From: Mariniphaga sp041686935
GTDB taxonomy: Bacteria; Bacteroidota; Bacteroidia; Bacteroidales; Prolixibacteraceae
Reading direction: 5' to 3'
Length of the DNA: 64,000 nt
Assembly (NCBI GenBank): GCA_041686935.1
Contig: JAWLCW010000024.1
Location: forward strand, 1-64,000
Shown here: positions 26,228-33,981 of the stretch, piece by piece
How the letters are laid out: each line of letters begins with the position of its first letter
Position numbering within the stretch: the first letter of the stretch is position 1
The notes under the pieces: model-generated
Told to the model about the DNA's origin: nothing
The model's database searches: none
What the model saw: the letters and a program-made list of their open reading frames with translations, nothing else
Position numbers and translations under genes: made by a program

Positions 26228-27289
26228 ATGGGAAACAACATCAACCGAAGAAAATTTTTAGGTACCGGACTGGCAGCAGCAGCTACGGTAACTGTAGGAA
26301 ATGCAATTGGTTCTGAAAAAGAATTCAGCCGTATTCCGTTAAAAAAAAGCGATGAACACCCATTTAATCCGGCAACATACAGTTCCATGCCCACAAATGC
26401 TTTTGGAAAAACCGGCTACAAAGTGGGTGTTTTAAGTTTGGGAGCTCAGGCAACTCTCGAAATTGCAGGCAGGGAAGAGGAGTCCGAAAAAATTATTCAT
26501 CGCGCCATTGATTTGGGAATAAACTACATCGACACCGCCGCATCGTATGGCCGGGGAGTGAGTCAGTTAAATGTGGGTAGGGCAATGAAAACCCGCCGCA
26601 GTGAGGTTTGGCTTGCCACCAAAACCCACGACCGAACATACGACGGCTCCATGCGCTTGCTTGAGGAAAGTTTGAAAAACCTGCAAACGGATCACCTGGA
26701 TACCTGGCAACTTCACAACATCCAGCGACAGGATCAAATTGACCAGATTTTTGCAAAAGACGGCGCTATTAAAGCGTTGGAAAAAGCAAAGTCGGAAGGA
26801 GTGGTCAGGTGTTTGGGAATTACAGGGCACTTCGAGCCCATTGTCCTGCTGGAAGCCATCAAACGCTATCCGTTTGATTCACTTTTGCTGGCACTAAATG
26901 CAGCCGATGTACACTACCTCAGTTTTAAAAATTACTTGCTGCCTGAAGCCCAAAAACGGGGAATTGCAACCATCGGAATGAAGGTGGCCACCCGGGGAAG
27001 AATGCTCAACTGCTGGACCCCGCCACCACTTGAAGAACAAACAGACGCCCGTATGCGCACGCCAATTCCTGGAACAATTTCAATAAAAGAAGCGCTGATA
27101 TACAATATGAGCCTTCCTGTTAGTACAACCATTATTGGAGTTGACAGCATAGAGCAACTGGAAGAAAATATAAAAATTGCTTCTGAATTTTCGCCACTTC
27201 CTTTGGCCGAAATGGAAGAAATTGAATTCAAAACTTTGCCCATCGTGCGGCAGGGATTGTATTTCAGGAGATGGGATATCGGGGCATAA
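26228..27289 (+). CDS. Tat-exported aldo/keto reductase
   Basis: A 353-residue protein. A twin-arginine signal, INRRKFLGTGLAAAATVTVG, covers residues 5-24. The AKR barrel follows: DLGINYIDTAASYGRG (catalytic Asp/Tyr region), VWLATKTHDRTYDG (catalytic Lys), and HLDTWQLHNIQ (His). The end carries ISIKEALIYNMSLPVSTTIIGVDS, the NADPH-loop region. All catalytic tetrad positions look present. AKRs reduce or oxidise carbonyl groups; Tat export suggests the cofactor is loaded in the cytosol and the enzyme works in the periplasm. The substrate is unknown. Oxidoreductases of this type are common in carbohydrate-using Bacteroidota. Confidence 0.9.
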   Translation: MGNNINRRKFLGTGLAAAATVTVGNAIGSEKEFSRIPLKKSDEHPFNPATYSSMPTNAFGKTGYKVGVLSLGAQATLEIAGREEESEKIIHRAIDLGINYIDTAASYGRGVSQLNVGRAMKTRRSEVWLATKTHDRTYDGSMRLLEESLKNLQTDHLDTWQLHNIQRQDQIDQIFAKDGAIKALEKAKSEGVVRCLGITGHFEPIVLLEAIKRYPFDSLLLALNAADVHYLSFKNYLLPEAQKRGIATIGMKVATRGRMLNCWTPPPLEEQTDARMRTPIPGTISIKEALIYNMSLPVSTTIIGVDSIEQLEENIKIASEFSPLPLAEMEEIEFKTLPIVRQGLYFRRWDIGA

Positions 27290-27312
27290 TGAATTTAAAA
27301 TTCTAAACACAA

Positions 27313-27343
27313 ATCTGTTTTTAAAATAAAATACGTAGTTTTA
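27313..27343 (+). promoter_or_regulatory. possible promoter of the trpB2 leader
   Basis: TAGTTTTA (27336-27343) is one mismatch from TAnnTTTG, and TCTG at 27314-27317 lies 18 bases upstream in the -33 position. Transcription would start near 27350, just before the leader reading frame. Confidence 0.35.
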
Positions 27344-27361
27344 CCATCCTGAAAAAAAACA

Positions 27362-27454
27362 ATGATGTATATCTCACCTTTATACGGCAAAGAATGGCAT
27401 TGGCGCAACGTGAAAATGGAAGCGCAGGATGCAAATATGAATAAACCCGATTAA
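27362..27454 (+). CDS. putative Trp-rich leader peptide before trpB2
   Basis: A 30-codon frame (ATG 27362, TAA 27452-27454) encodes MMYISPLYGKEWHWRNVKM and 11 more residues. Two Trp codons, TGG at 27395-27397 and 27401-27403, are separated by one His codon. It ends 7 bases before a strong intrinsic terminator, which is followed 31 bases later by trpB2. That is the layout of a ribosome-mediated tryptophan attenuator: scarce Trp-tRNA would stall the ribosome on the WHW codons and change folding of the leader RNA. The A-rich upstream sequence is acceptable as a Bacteroidota translation start. It could instead be an ordinary short gene or chance. Confidence 0.5.
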   Translation: MMYISPLYGKEWHWRNVKMEAQDANMNKPD

Positions 27455-27460
27455 CCAGAA

Positions 27461-27496
27461 AAAGGGATTTGTTGTTATGCAGCAAATCCCTTTTTT
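27461..27496 (+). terminator. intrinsic terminator in the trpB2 leader (possible attenuator)
   Basis: A 14-bp stem, AAAGGGATTTGTTG (27461-27474) with CAGCAAATCCCTTT (27480-27493), one G-U pair and a 5-base loop, followed by a T-run to 27496. An alternative pairing of GCAAAT (27431-27436) with ATTTGT (27468-27473) would break it and could act as antiterminator. It is 31 bases before the trpB2 start, so transcripts from upstream must read through it. Confidence 0.8.
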
Positions 27497-27527
27497 AGTG
27501 AATATTAAATTTTTTAAAAGATAAATT

Positions 27528-28904
27528 ATGACCAGACAAAAGAAAATTTTTCTCGAAGAGTCGGAAATGCCTAAGCAGTGGTACAACCTGGCGCCCGATC
27601 TGCCAACGCCATTAAATCCACCGGTTGGTCCCGACGGTAATCCTGTTTCGCCCGATATGCTGGCTCCGGTTTTCCCCATGAATTTAATAGAACAGGAAGT
27701 GAGTCAGGAACGCTGGATTGATATTCCGGAAGGCATTCGTGAAATTCTGGTGCAGTGGAGACCAAGCCCGTTAATTCGTGCTTACGAACTGGAGGAGGCG
27801 CTGGGTACGCCGGCAAAAATCTATTATAAAAATGAAGGCGTTTCACCAGCCGGAAGTCATAAACCGAATACCGCAGTTGCACAAGCCTGGTACAACAAGG
27901 AGTTTGGCATTAAAAAGCTGACAACAGAAACCGGAGCAGGACAATGGGGAAGCGCTTTGGCTTTTGCCTGTGCCCAATTGGGTGGTATCGAGTGTAAAGT
28001 TTTTATGGTGCGCGTAAGTTTCGACCAGAAACCGTTCCGCAAAATGATGATGAACACGTATGGCGCAACCTGTATTGCCAGTCCAAGTACCGAAACCCAG
28101 GCCGGGCGGAATATCCTCGAAAAATATCCGGATACACCCGGAAGTCTGGGCATTGCTATTTCCGAAGCTATTGAAGCTGCTGTTACCGACCCGACAGGAG
28201 AAACACGGTATTCACTGGGCTCAGTGCTGAACCACGTTATGTTGCACCAAACCATTATTGGGCTGGAAGCCAAAAAACAGTTGGCTAAGGTGGGCATTAA
28301 AAAACCGGATGTAGTTATTGGCTGCTGTGGCGGAGGAAGCAACTTCGCAGGAATTTCATTCCCCTTTATGTATGACAAAATTCACGGTGCGGACATTCAG
28401 ATTATTGGAGCTGAGCCATTTAGTTGCCCAACCCTTACCAAGGCCCCGTTTATTTACGACCATGGCGATGTAGCTAAAATGACTCCGCTGCTGCCCATGT
28501 ACAGCCTCGGCCACTCGTTTATTCCGGCGCCTATCCATGCAGGCGGATTGCGTTACCACGGAATGGCGCCGCTGGTCAGCGCTGCGTTACGTGACGGACT
28601 GATGGAAGCACAGGCCATCCACCAAAGCGAATGTTTTGAAGCCGGATTGCTGTTTTCCAAAACCGAAGGAATTATTCCTGCTCCTGAAACCACTCATGCC
28701 ATTGCCTCGGCCATTCGCGAAGCCAAAAAGGCAAAAGAAGAAGGCAAGGAAAAAGTTATCCTGTTCAACTTCAGCGGCCACGGACTGATGGACCTGGTGG
28801 GCTACGACAAGTATATGACAGGTAAGCTTACAGATTACGAATACCCGGAATCGGAAATTGCCGTTAACCTGAAAGAACTGGAAGGTTATCCGCTGCCGAA
28901 ATAA
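27528..28904 (+). CDS. trpB2: tryptophan synthase beta-like enzyme (TrpB2 type)
   Basis: A 458-residue PLP enzyme of the TrpB2 group, longer at the N-terminus than classical TrpB (about 400). The PLP lysine is Lys112 in PAGSHKPNTAVAQAW. The phosphate-binding loop is VIGCCGGGSNFAGISFP, and TTETGAGQWGSALAFACAQ carries the family Glu. TrpB2 makes tryptophan from serine and indole and usually acts without TrpA. No other trp genes are present. Its leader holds a Trp-codon frame and a terminator, suggesting control by tryptophan supply. A hairpin repeat follows the gene. Confidence 0.95.
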   Translation: MTRQKKIFLEESEMPKQWYNLAPDLPTPLNPPVGPDGNPVSPDMLAPVFPMNLIEQEVSQERWIDIPEGIREILVQWRPSPLIRAYELEEALGTPAKIYYKNEGVSPAGSHKPNTAVAQAWYNKEFGIKKLTTETGAGQWGSALAFACAQLGGIECKVFMVRVSFDQKPFRKMMMNTYGATCIASPSTETQAGRNILEKYPDTPGSLGIAISEAIEAAVTDPTGETRYSLGSVLNHVMLHQTIIGLEAKKQLAKVGIKKPDVVIGCCGGGSNFAGISFPFMYDKIHGADIQIIGAEPFSCPTLTKAPFIYDHGDVAKMTPLLPMYSLGHSFIPAPIHAGGLRYHGMAPLVSAALRDGLMEAQAIHQSECFEAGLLFSKTEGIIPAPETTHAIASAIREAKKAKEEGKEKVILFNFSGHGLMDLVGYDKYMTGKLTDYEYPESEIAVNLKELEGYPLPK

Positions 28905-28910
28905 TTTGTT

Positions 28911-28976
28911 TTAACCGCAAAGGCGCAGTGACGCAAAGAAATCAACCTTTGCACCTTCGCGCCTTTGCGGTTTTAA
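28911..28976. repeat. imperfect inverted repeat between trpB2 and lplA
   Basis: TTAACCGCAAAGGCGC on the left pairs with GCGCCTTTGCGGTTTTAA on the right around an interior ACGCAAAG/CTTTGC pair. The genes converge here, so it may terminate both transcripts. The sequence resembles dispersed extragenic palindromes I recall from Bacteroidota genomes. Confidence 0.55.
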
Positions 28977-28977
28977 T

Positions 28978-29937
28978 TTAAAAAAAGCCAAAAACCAGTT
29001 CGTCAGAAACTTCAGGATGCAACATTTCAAGTTTTTGCCTGATGTTTTTATATAAATGTCTTTCGCCCGAAAGCGATTCATTAAAATTTTTCCATTCCTT
29101 TTTGATAAAATAATCACCGGAACAATCAGATTCCGTAATCCGCCCTTTTTCCACCTGCAATTCCACTTTCAGCTTTTTACCTTCTGTAATGAATTCATTT
29201 TTGAAAGTGTATTTGGGCGAATAGCCGTAATTCCAATCCCAGGTGCTGAATTTTTCATCCACCAGTTTTTGAATGGCCCGGGTATCTTCTTCGTTCAGTT
29301 CGTAAACCGAATTATCCGCATTTTCAAGTTGAACATCCAGTAAAAAAGAACTGAAATCATCTGTTGTCCATTGGTTTTTCAGAAAAGGTAAGATGTTGGT
29401 AACAACACTCCGGTTCGACTGCACCGCTTTCCCGTGGTATTTGCCGGGAATAACTTTTATGGACTGTCCCAGTGTTTCCAAATTTGAATTGAAAAGCAAT
29501 GTTCCATGGTGCAACACCCGGTTTTTGAAAACATGTTCGGCATTTCCCGAAATTTTTTTGCCCTCCACCAGCAAATCGTTGCGGCCCGAAGTGCTTGCTA
29601 TGATTTTAAGCCTCGCCAGCGCTTCCACAACTGGTTGGGTAAACAGCTTAAAACTGATTTCTGCCGGACTGTTTACATTTTTGATGTAGGCAAAATTCAC
29701 ATTCCCCGCATCGTGAAAAACCGTTCCTCCACCCGAAATGCGCCGCGCAAGGGTAATGTTGTTCCGGTGTACAAACGGGTAATTGATTTCAGCCATAGCA
29801 TTTTGGTGTTTGCCCACCACCACTGTATTTTCACTTTGCCAAAGCATAAAAATATCTTCCGAAAAATTTTTCATTAAATACTCTTCGGCTGCCAGGCAAA
29901 AGTAAGGGTCATTATTTTTTAATTGAATGCAGAGCAT
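28978..29937 (-). CDS. lplA: lipoate-protein ligase A
   Basis: A 319-residue ligase that activates lipoate with ATP and attaches it to lysines of 2-oxoacid dehydrogenases and glycine cleavage H protein. Motifs: ARRISGGGTVFHDAGNVNFAY (RRxSGGGxVxHD signature, split from about residue 64), GRNDLLVEGKKISGNAEH with the substrate-binding Lys, and HHGTLLFN. The C-terminal accessory domain of about 80 residues is present (WDWNYGYSPKY onward). The target proteins are not encoded nearby. Confidence 0.93.
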   Translation of the reverse strand: MLCIQLKNNDPYFCLAAEEYLMKNFSEDIFMLWQSENTVVVGKHQNAMAEINYPFVHRNNITLARRISGGGTVFHDAGNVNFAYIKNVNSPAEISFKLFTQPVVEALARLKIIASTSGRNDLLVEGKKISGNAEHVFKNRVLHHGTLLFNSNLETLGQSIKVIPGKYHGKAVQSNRSVVTNILPFLKNQWTTDDFSSFLLDVQLENADNSVYELNEEDTRAIQKLVDEKFSTWDWNYGYSPKYTFKNEFITEGKKLKVELQVEKGRITESDCSGDYFIKKEWKNFNESLSGERHLYKNIRQKLEMLHPEVSDELVFGFF

Positions 29938-30017
29938 AATCTTTTTCGTCTAAAACATATTGAATTTCATTCTGCAAAATAATGCGATTTTTTTATTCCA
30001 ACAGCTATCCTTTGCTT

Positions 30018-30152
30018 ATTGCCGTTGGATTCATCCAACGGTTTAAAGCAAGCTGCATTCAAATAAAGGCTTTAGCCGCATGTGAAAGAATGTGGCTGAA
30101 GCCTTCTCATTTTATAGATTATTACTAATCCGTCGGATAAATCCGACGGCAA
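30018..30152. repeat. MITE/REP-like element with terminal inverted repeats
   Basis: About 135 bases. The left end ATTGCCGTTGGATTCATCCA matches the reverse complement of the right end, ATTGCCGTCGGATTTATCCG, with few changes. Each end is itself a hairpin (CCGTTGGAT/ATCCAACGG; CCGTCGGAT/ATCCGACGG). A third hairpin, AAGGCTTTAGCC/GGCTGAAGCCTT, lies in the middle. The result is a three-hairpin cruciform unit filling the gap upstream of lplA. It has no coding frame. It resembles REP elements mobilised by RAYT transposases. Confidence 0.65.
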
Positions 30153-30157
30153 TTCAA

Positions 30158-32539
30158 TTAAAACTCCACAATAATCCCAATTGTAGGAAGAACAGTTCCT
30201 GAAGTATTGGCAACCCTGCGAAACTGGTAGCGTGTGCCGTTGTCGGTCAAAATAAAATTGCCGTTGTCGTCGGTTTCCCTCACGATTATATCCTGTTGTT
30301 CCGCCTGAAAATTGTACAGGTTTTGAATGTCGATGTAAAATTTCATGGTAATTTTATCGAGGTAAAACGACTTGTCAACGCGCACATCCAACTGATGAAA
30401 AGCCGAAAAGCGTTCTGAATTTAGCCGCGCAAAATCAAAATACGGGCTTCCCGACAGATTCCATGCTTCTACCAGCGAACTACGCTCCAAATCGTATGGT
30501 GTATAAGGCAAACCGCCCACAAAGCGCCATCTGCCGCCCACACGCCAGTCGTTTTTCAGTTCGGTGGTTGAGGTTACATTCAGCAGATGTTTGGAATCCC
30601 AACCTGTTGGAATGTATTCATTGGAACCGTTCAGAAATTCGCTCCGTACCCAGGTGTAAGACAAATTCAGGTTAAAACCGCTGGTTGCGTTTACCCGTGC
30701 CTGAAATTCGGCGCCAAACGCACGGCCTTCCGATTCGGAAACCACTTCTTCATCGCCCAGAACGCCATAATCAGCCCCTTTGTTGGCAAGGCTAATCTGG
30801 TCTTTTACTGAAAACGGGTAATCCTTGTATCCTTTCCAAAATCCTTCAACTGTAAAAAGTACAGTCTGCCGTGGCCGGTATTCCAAACCGCCAATCAGGT
30901 GGTCAGACGAAATGTATTTCAGGTTGTTCTCCTTGTTCACCAGCATTTCGTTCTGCTGAAATCCCAGCGAGGTGTAAGGCGGCAACTGGTAATACCTGCC
31001 GGTGTTAAAATTAAGGCTCCACTGAGGCGTTAAACTGTACGATGCCGAAAACCGCGGAGACAATTGTTCCAGCAGGTTGTTCATGCTCGGGGAATAATTG
31101 TTGGCATCGGCCCTGATGCCCAGCGAGAGCGACAACCGTTCGTTAAAAATGCTTTTACTTCCCTGTGCAAAAAGCCCCCATTTCACCAGGTTTAGCGAGG
31201 TGTTGTAGTCCACATTTACAATGCCGTCGCCATAAAAACGAAGTTGTTGTGTGGAATTGGTGTAGGTAACCAAATCGACGTTGGCCCCGAAATTCAGCCT
31301 GTATCCGTCAAAACGACTTGAATTTTCCAGTCGCAGTTTGTTTTCAATCTCTTCGGAAATATAATCCAGAATCTTGTTTTCTTCAGAGCTGTCGTCGTTG
31401 TCAAAATATTTGTAAGCCCCGTTATTCAGGTGACTTCGACTCAAAACCACGGTTTGAAAGCTGTTGTCGCGGAAATGTTTGTAAACAGCTCCCAGCGTAT
31501 AATTCCATTGTTCATTTACCGGAATGCTGCTTAAAATAAAACTTTGCTGCTCATCCGGTTCTTCAATTCCCAAATTCAGGTCGAACACATCCACCGCTCC
31601 GAGTCCAATGAAAGTAATTTCATTTTTTTTGTCGATTCGTGAGCGTACTTTAAACTGGAAGTCGGTAAAATTGGGCAGAAAGGGCAGTTCGAGCACACTG
31701 AACAAAAATTGCAGGTAGGAGCGGCGTGCGGAAAACACAAACGTGGTTTTCTCCCCGATGGGCCCGTCGAGTGTGGCTGCCACTTCCGAAGCGCCCAGCG
31801 TTCCCTGAAATTTGAGCTTTTCACTGTTCCCGTCAATCTGATTAAACTCAAGAACTCCGCTCAGCGCATTTCCGCGGTTGGCGGGGAAAGCCCCGGAATA
31901 ATAATTCACTTCGCGCAGAAAATCGGCATTGATGATTCCCACCGGTCCGCCCGAAGCGCCTTGTGTGGCAAAATGATTGATAAACGGTACTTCCACCCCG
32001 TCGAGGTAAAAGCGGCTTTCGGATGGTCCACCTCCGCGAATTATAACATCATTGCGGTAAGCCGGTGTTGACTGAACTCCCGGGAAGGACTGAATTACCT
32101 TGGAAATATCGCGGTTGGCGCCGGGGCTTTTTTCAATTTCGCCAATTCCAATGCTACGCAACGACACCGGGCTTTCTTCGGTTTTGCGAAATGGCGACGC
32201 CGTAACGGTTACTTCTTCAATCTGTTCCCGCTGCTCTTCCATCTGTATTTCAACAGAATTCACACGGGCGGTACTCACCTCAACTTCTGAAGAAACAGCC
32301 CTGCGGTAACCCACAAAGGATGCTTCCACGCGCACAAAGCCGGGAGTGAGGCCGGTGAGCACAAAATTCCCGTCCATATCGGTAATCGTTCCAATGGCGG
32401 TTCCGGAAACAATTACATTTACAAAAGGCAGCGGTTCATTATTCACCGCATCCACTATGCGACCTTTCAGGGATGCATTTTGGGCAAAAGCGATGACTGG
32501 CAGTGTAAATATGAGCAAGATAATATGAATGATTCTCAT
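30158..32539 (-). CDS. TonB-dependent receptor with carboxypeptidase-like N-domain
   Basis: A 793-residue outer-membrane receptor. Signal peptide MRIIHIILLIFTLPVIAFAQ, then a carboxypeptidase-regulatory-like domain (LKGRIVDAVNNEPLPFVNV), a plug (VIIRGGGPSESRFYLDGVEV) and a long barrel ending IGIIVEF with a terminal aromatic. It lies 31 bases downstream of the DUF2271 lipoprotein on the same strand, so the two are probably coexpressed. The ligand is unknown. DUF2271 proteins are often found with metal- or flavin-linked uptake genes, which hints at iron but proves nothing. It differs in sequence from the receptor at 1750-4095. Confidence 0.9.
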   Translation of the reverse strand: MRIIHIILLIFTLPVIAFAQNASLKGRIVDAVNNEPLPFVNVIVSGTAIGTITDMDGNFVLTGLTPGFVRVEASFVGYRRAVSSEVEVSTARVNSVEIQMEEQREQIEEVTVTASPFRKTEESPVSLRSIGIGEIEKSPGANRDISKVIQSFPGVQSTPAYRNDVIIRGGGPSESRFYLDGVEVPFINHFATQGASGGPVGIINADFLREVNYYSGAFPANRGNALSGVLEFNQIDGNSEKLKFQGTLGASEVAATLDGPIGEKTTFVFSARRSYLQFLFSVLELPFLPNFTDFQFKVRSRIDKKNEITFIGLGAVDVFDLNLGIEEPDEQQSFILSSIPVNEQWNYTLGAVYKHFRDNSFQTVVLSRSHLNNGAYKYFDNDDSSEENKILDYISEEIENKLRLENSSRFDGYRLNFGANVDLVTYTNSTQQLRFYGDGIVNVDYNTSLNLVKWGLFAQGSKSIFNERLSLSLGIRADANNYSPSMNNLLEQLSPRFSASYSLTPQWSLNFNTGRYYQLPPYTSLGFQQNEMLVNKENNLKYISSDHLIGGLEYRPRQTVLFTVEGFWKGYKDYPFSVKDQISLANKGADYGVLGDEEVVSESEGRAFGAEFQARVNATSGFNLNLSYTWVRSEFLNGSNEYIPTGWDSKHLLNVTSTTELKNDWRVGGRWRFVGGLPYTPYDLERSSLVEAWNLSGSPYFDFARLNSERFSAFHQLDVRVDKSFYLDKITMKFYIDIQNLYNFQAEQQDIIVRETDDNGNFILTDNGTRYQFRRVANTSGTVLPTIGIIVEF

Positions 32540-32570
32540 GGTTTTCTTTTTTATGAATTGGGATTATATA

Positions 32571-33308
32571 TTATTTCAATCGTACAATTATTTTATGTGC
32601 AATCTCTTTGGCTGTGGTCAGGGTTGTCAAATCGGTAAAGAGCACTCCGTTTGCTCCGGTGGGATGACTGTGCCCGATGGGATTCAGGTGGTATTCCGTT
32701 TCCGAATCGGTTGGGTCAGCAGTAACGGCGTAAACCAGCGCTGGCTGTAACGAACCGAAGTAGTTTATGTCGCCTTCAAATTTGTTGTTGGTCCAGAACT
32801 CGTTGGCATCCCAGGCCTGGTTGATTTCAAGCAGCACCCTGAATTTTTTTCCCTCTGAGTAACTTGTAGCTGTTTCCAATCTGAAATTACTTCGCGGTGT
32901 AGCAGATGTAATCGCATCGGGCACTTCGGTTTCAGGTGAAGGAATAAATAAACCGTCGGGTGCCTGTATGTTGCGTTTGTGCGCCCAGTGGGGCAGGGTA
33001 GCCGGCCGGCGGGCATCTCCCGGTTCGTTTTTCCATTTTCCAGGTTCAACTTCACTAAATCCGAAGCGTCCCTTGGCAACATAACCGGTCACATATAATG
33101 TTTCAATGTAATTCCCTTCCAGGTCTTCGGTCCAAACGGCAAACGACGGATGATTAAACGCCTTGCCTTTTTGGAATTCGATTTCCAGCTCACGAACAGC
33201 GTTTTCAGGTGAGGTGCGGATGACAATGGTTTCCGTTTCCATCCCCCGTTGTGATGCACAGCTCATAAGTATAAAGAGCGGAAGCATTCTTAATAAACTT
33301 AATTTCAT
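32571..33308 (-). CDS. DUF2271 domain lipoprotein
   Basis: A 245-residue protein from ATG 33308. The frame is open 27 codons further upstream, but the signal peptide begins here (MKLSLLRMLPLFILMSCASQ, lipidated Cys at about residue 17). The family core is FAVWTEDLEGNYIETLYVTG at about 58-77 and a C-terminal NPIGHSHPTGANG with two histidines. DUF2271 is a periplasmic beta-rich domain of unknown role. It is first in a two-gene unit with a TonB-dependent receptor, so a part in ligand capture or processing under that receptor is a reasonable inference. Confidence 0.8.
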   Translation of the reverse strand: MKLSLLRMLPLFILMSCASQRGMETETIVIRTSPENAVRELEIEFQKGKAFNHPSFAVWTEDLEGNYIETLYVTGYVAKGRFGFSEVEPGKWKNEPGDARRPATLPHWAHKRNIQAPDGLFIPSPETEVPDAITSATPRSNFRLETATSYSEGKKFRVLLEINQAWDANEFWTNNKFEGDINYFGSLQPALVYAVTADPTDSETEYHLNPIGHSHPTGANGVLFTDLTTLTTAKEIAHKIIVRLK

Positions 33309-33426
33309 AACAGATAAAAATTGGTTGATATTTTGTTTTAATTTTTTATTTGAAAGATAAACAAAAACTTTCAGGAAAAGTTCATGCATTGCATTAATTT
33401 ATATTTTAGCAGAAAATTGGTGTAAA

Positions 33427-33882
33427 ATGAGGGTGATAATTCAAAAAGTTTCGGAAGCAAAAGTTACGGTTGACGGAAAAACCGTTTCTTCTATTGGGAA
33501 AGGATTGCTTGTTCTTTTAGGCATTGAAGATGCCGATACGGAAAAAGATATTGACTGGCTGGCCAAAAAAATAGTGCAGTTGCGCATTTTTAACGACGAA
33601 AACGGGGTGATGAACCGCTCGGTGCAGGATGCAGGCGGCGATATGATTGTGGTGAGCCAGTTTACCTTGCATGCCAATACTAAAAAGGGAAACCGTCCTT
33701 CGTACATACGCGCCTCGAAACCCGATTTTGCCGTGCCATTGTACGAAAAATTCATTGCCAAAACCGAAGCAGTGCTGGGCAAAAAAGTGGGAACCGGAAT
33801 TTTCGGCGCCATGATGGACGTTTCGCTGGTGAACGACGGGCCGGTGACCATTATTATTGATTCGAAACAAAGGAACTTTTAA
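33427..33882 (+). CDS. dtd: D-aminoacyl-tRNA deacylase
   Basis: A 151-residue homodimeric enzyme that removes D-amino acids (and glycine misloaded on tRNA-Ala) from tRNA. The catalytic SQFTL motif appears in VVSQFTLHANTKKGNRPSY (about 76-94). The cross-subunit Gly-cisPro motif is in MMDVSLVNDGPVTIIID near the end. Length and motifs are textbook. It stands alone, divergent from the DUF2271 unit. Confidence 0.97.
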   Translation: MRVIIQKVSEAKVTVDGKTVSSIGKGLLVLLGIEDADTEKDIDWLAKKIVQLRIFNDENGVMNRSVQDAGGDMIVVSQFTLHANTKKGNRPSYIRASKPDFAVPLYEKFIAKTEAVLGKKVGTGIFGAMMDVSLVNDGPVTIIIDSKQRNF

Positions 33883-33921
33883 CTTTCGTTAACTAAAATG
33901 CAGTACTTTTTTGAATTTTAA

Positions 33922-33973
33922 GGAATATAATCCTGATTTTTATATGTATTTTTGGGAATATAATCCTGATTTT
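33922..33973. repeat. two 19-base direct repeats upstream of the AAA ATPase gene
   Basis: GGAATATAATCCTGATTTT occurs at 33922-33940 and again at 33955-33973, a period of 33 bases (about three helical turns). The second copy ends 8 bases before the GTG start of the ATPase gene. Same-face spacing suggests a protein-binding operator, perhaps for autoregulation; it may also be a simple duplication. Confidence 0.6.
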
Positions 33974-33981
33974 AATACAAA

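Noticed and set aside
28911..28976. CRISPR-like repeat
   Set aside because: Only one inverted repeat with no regular spacers is present.
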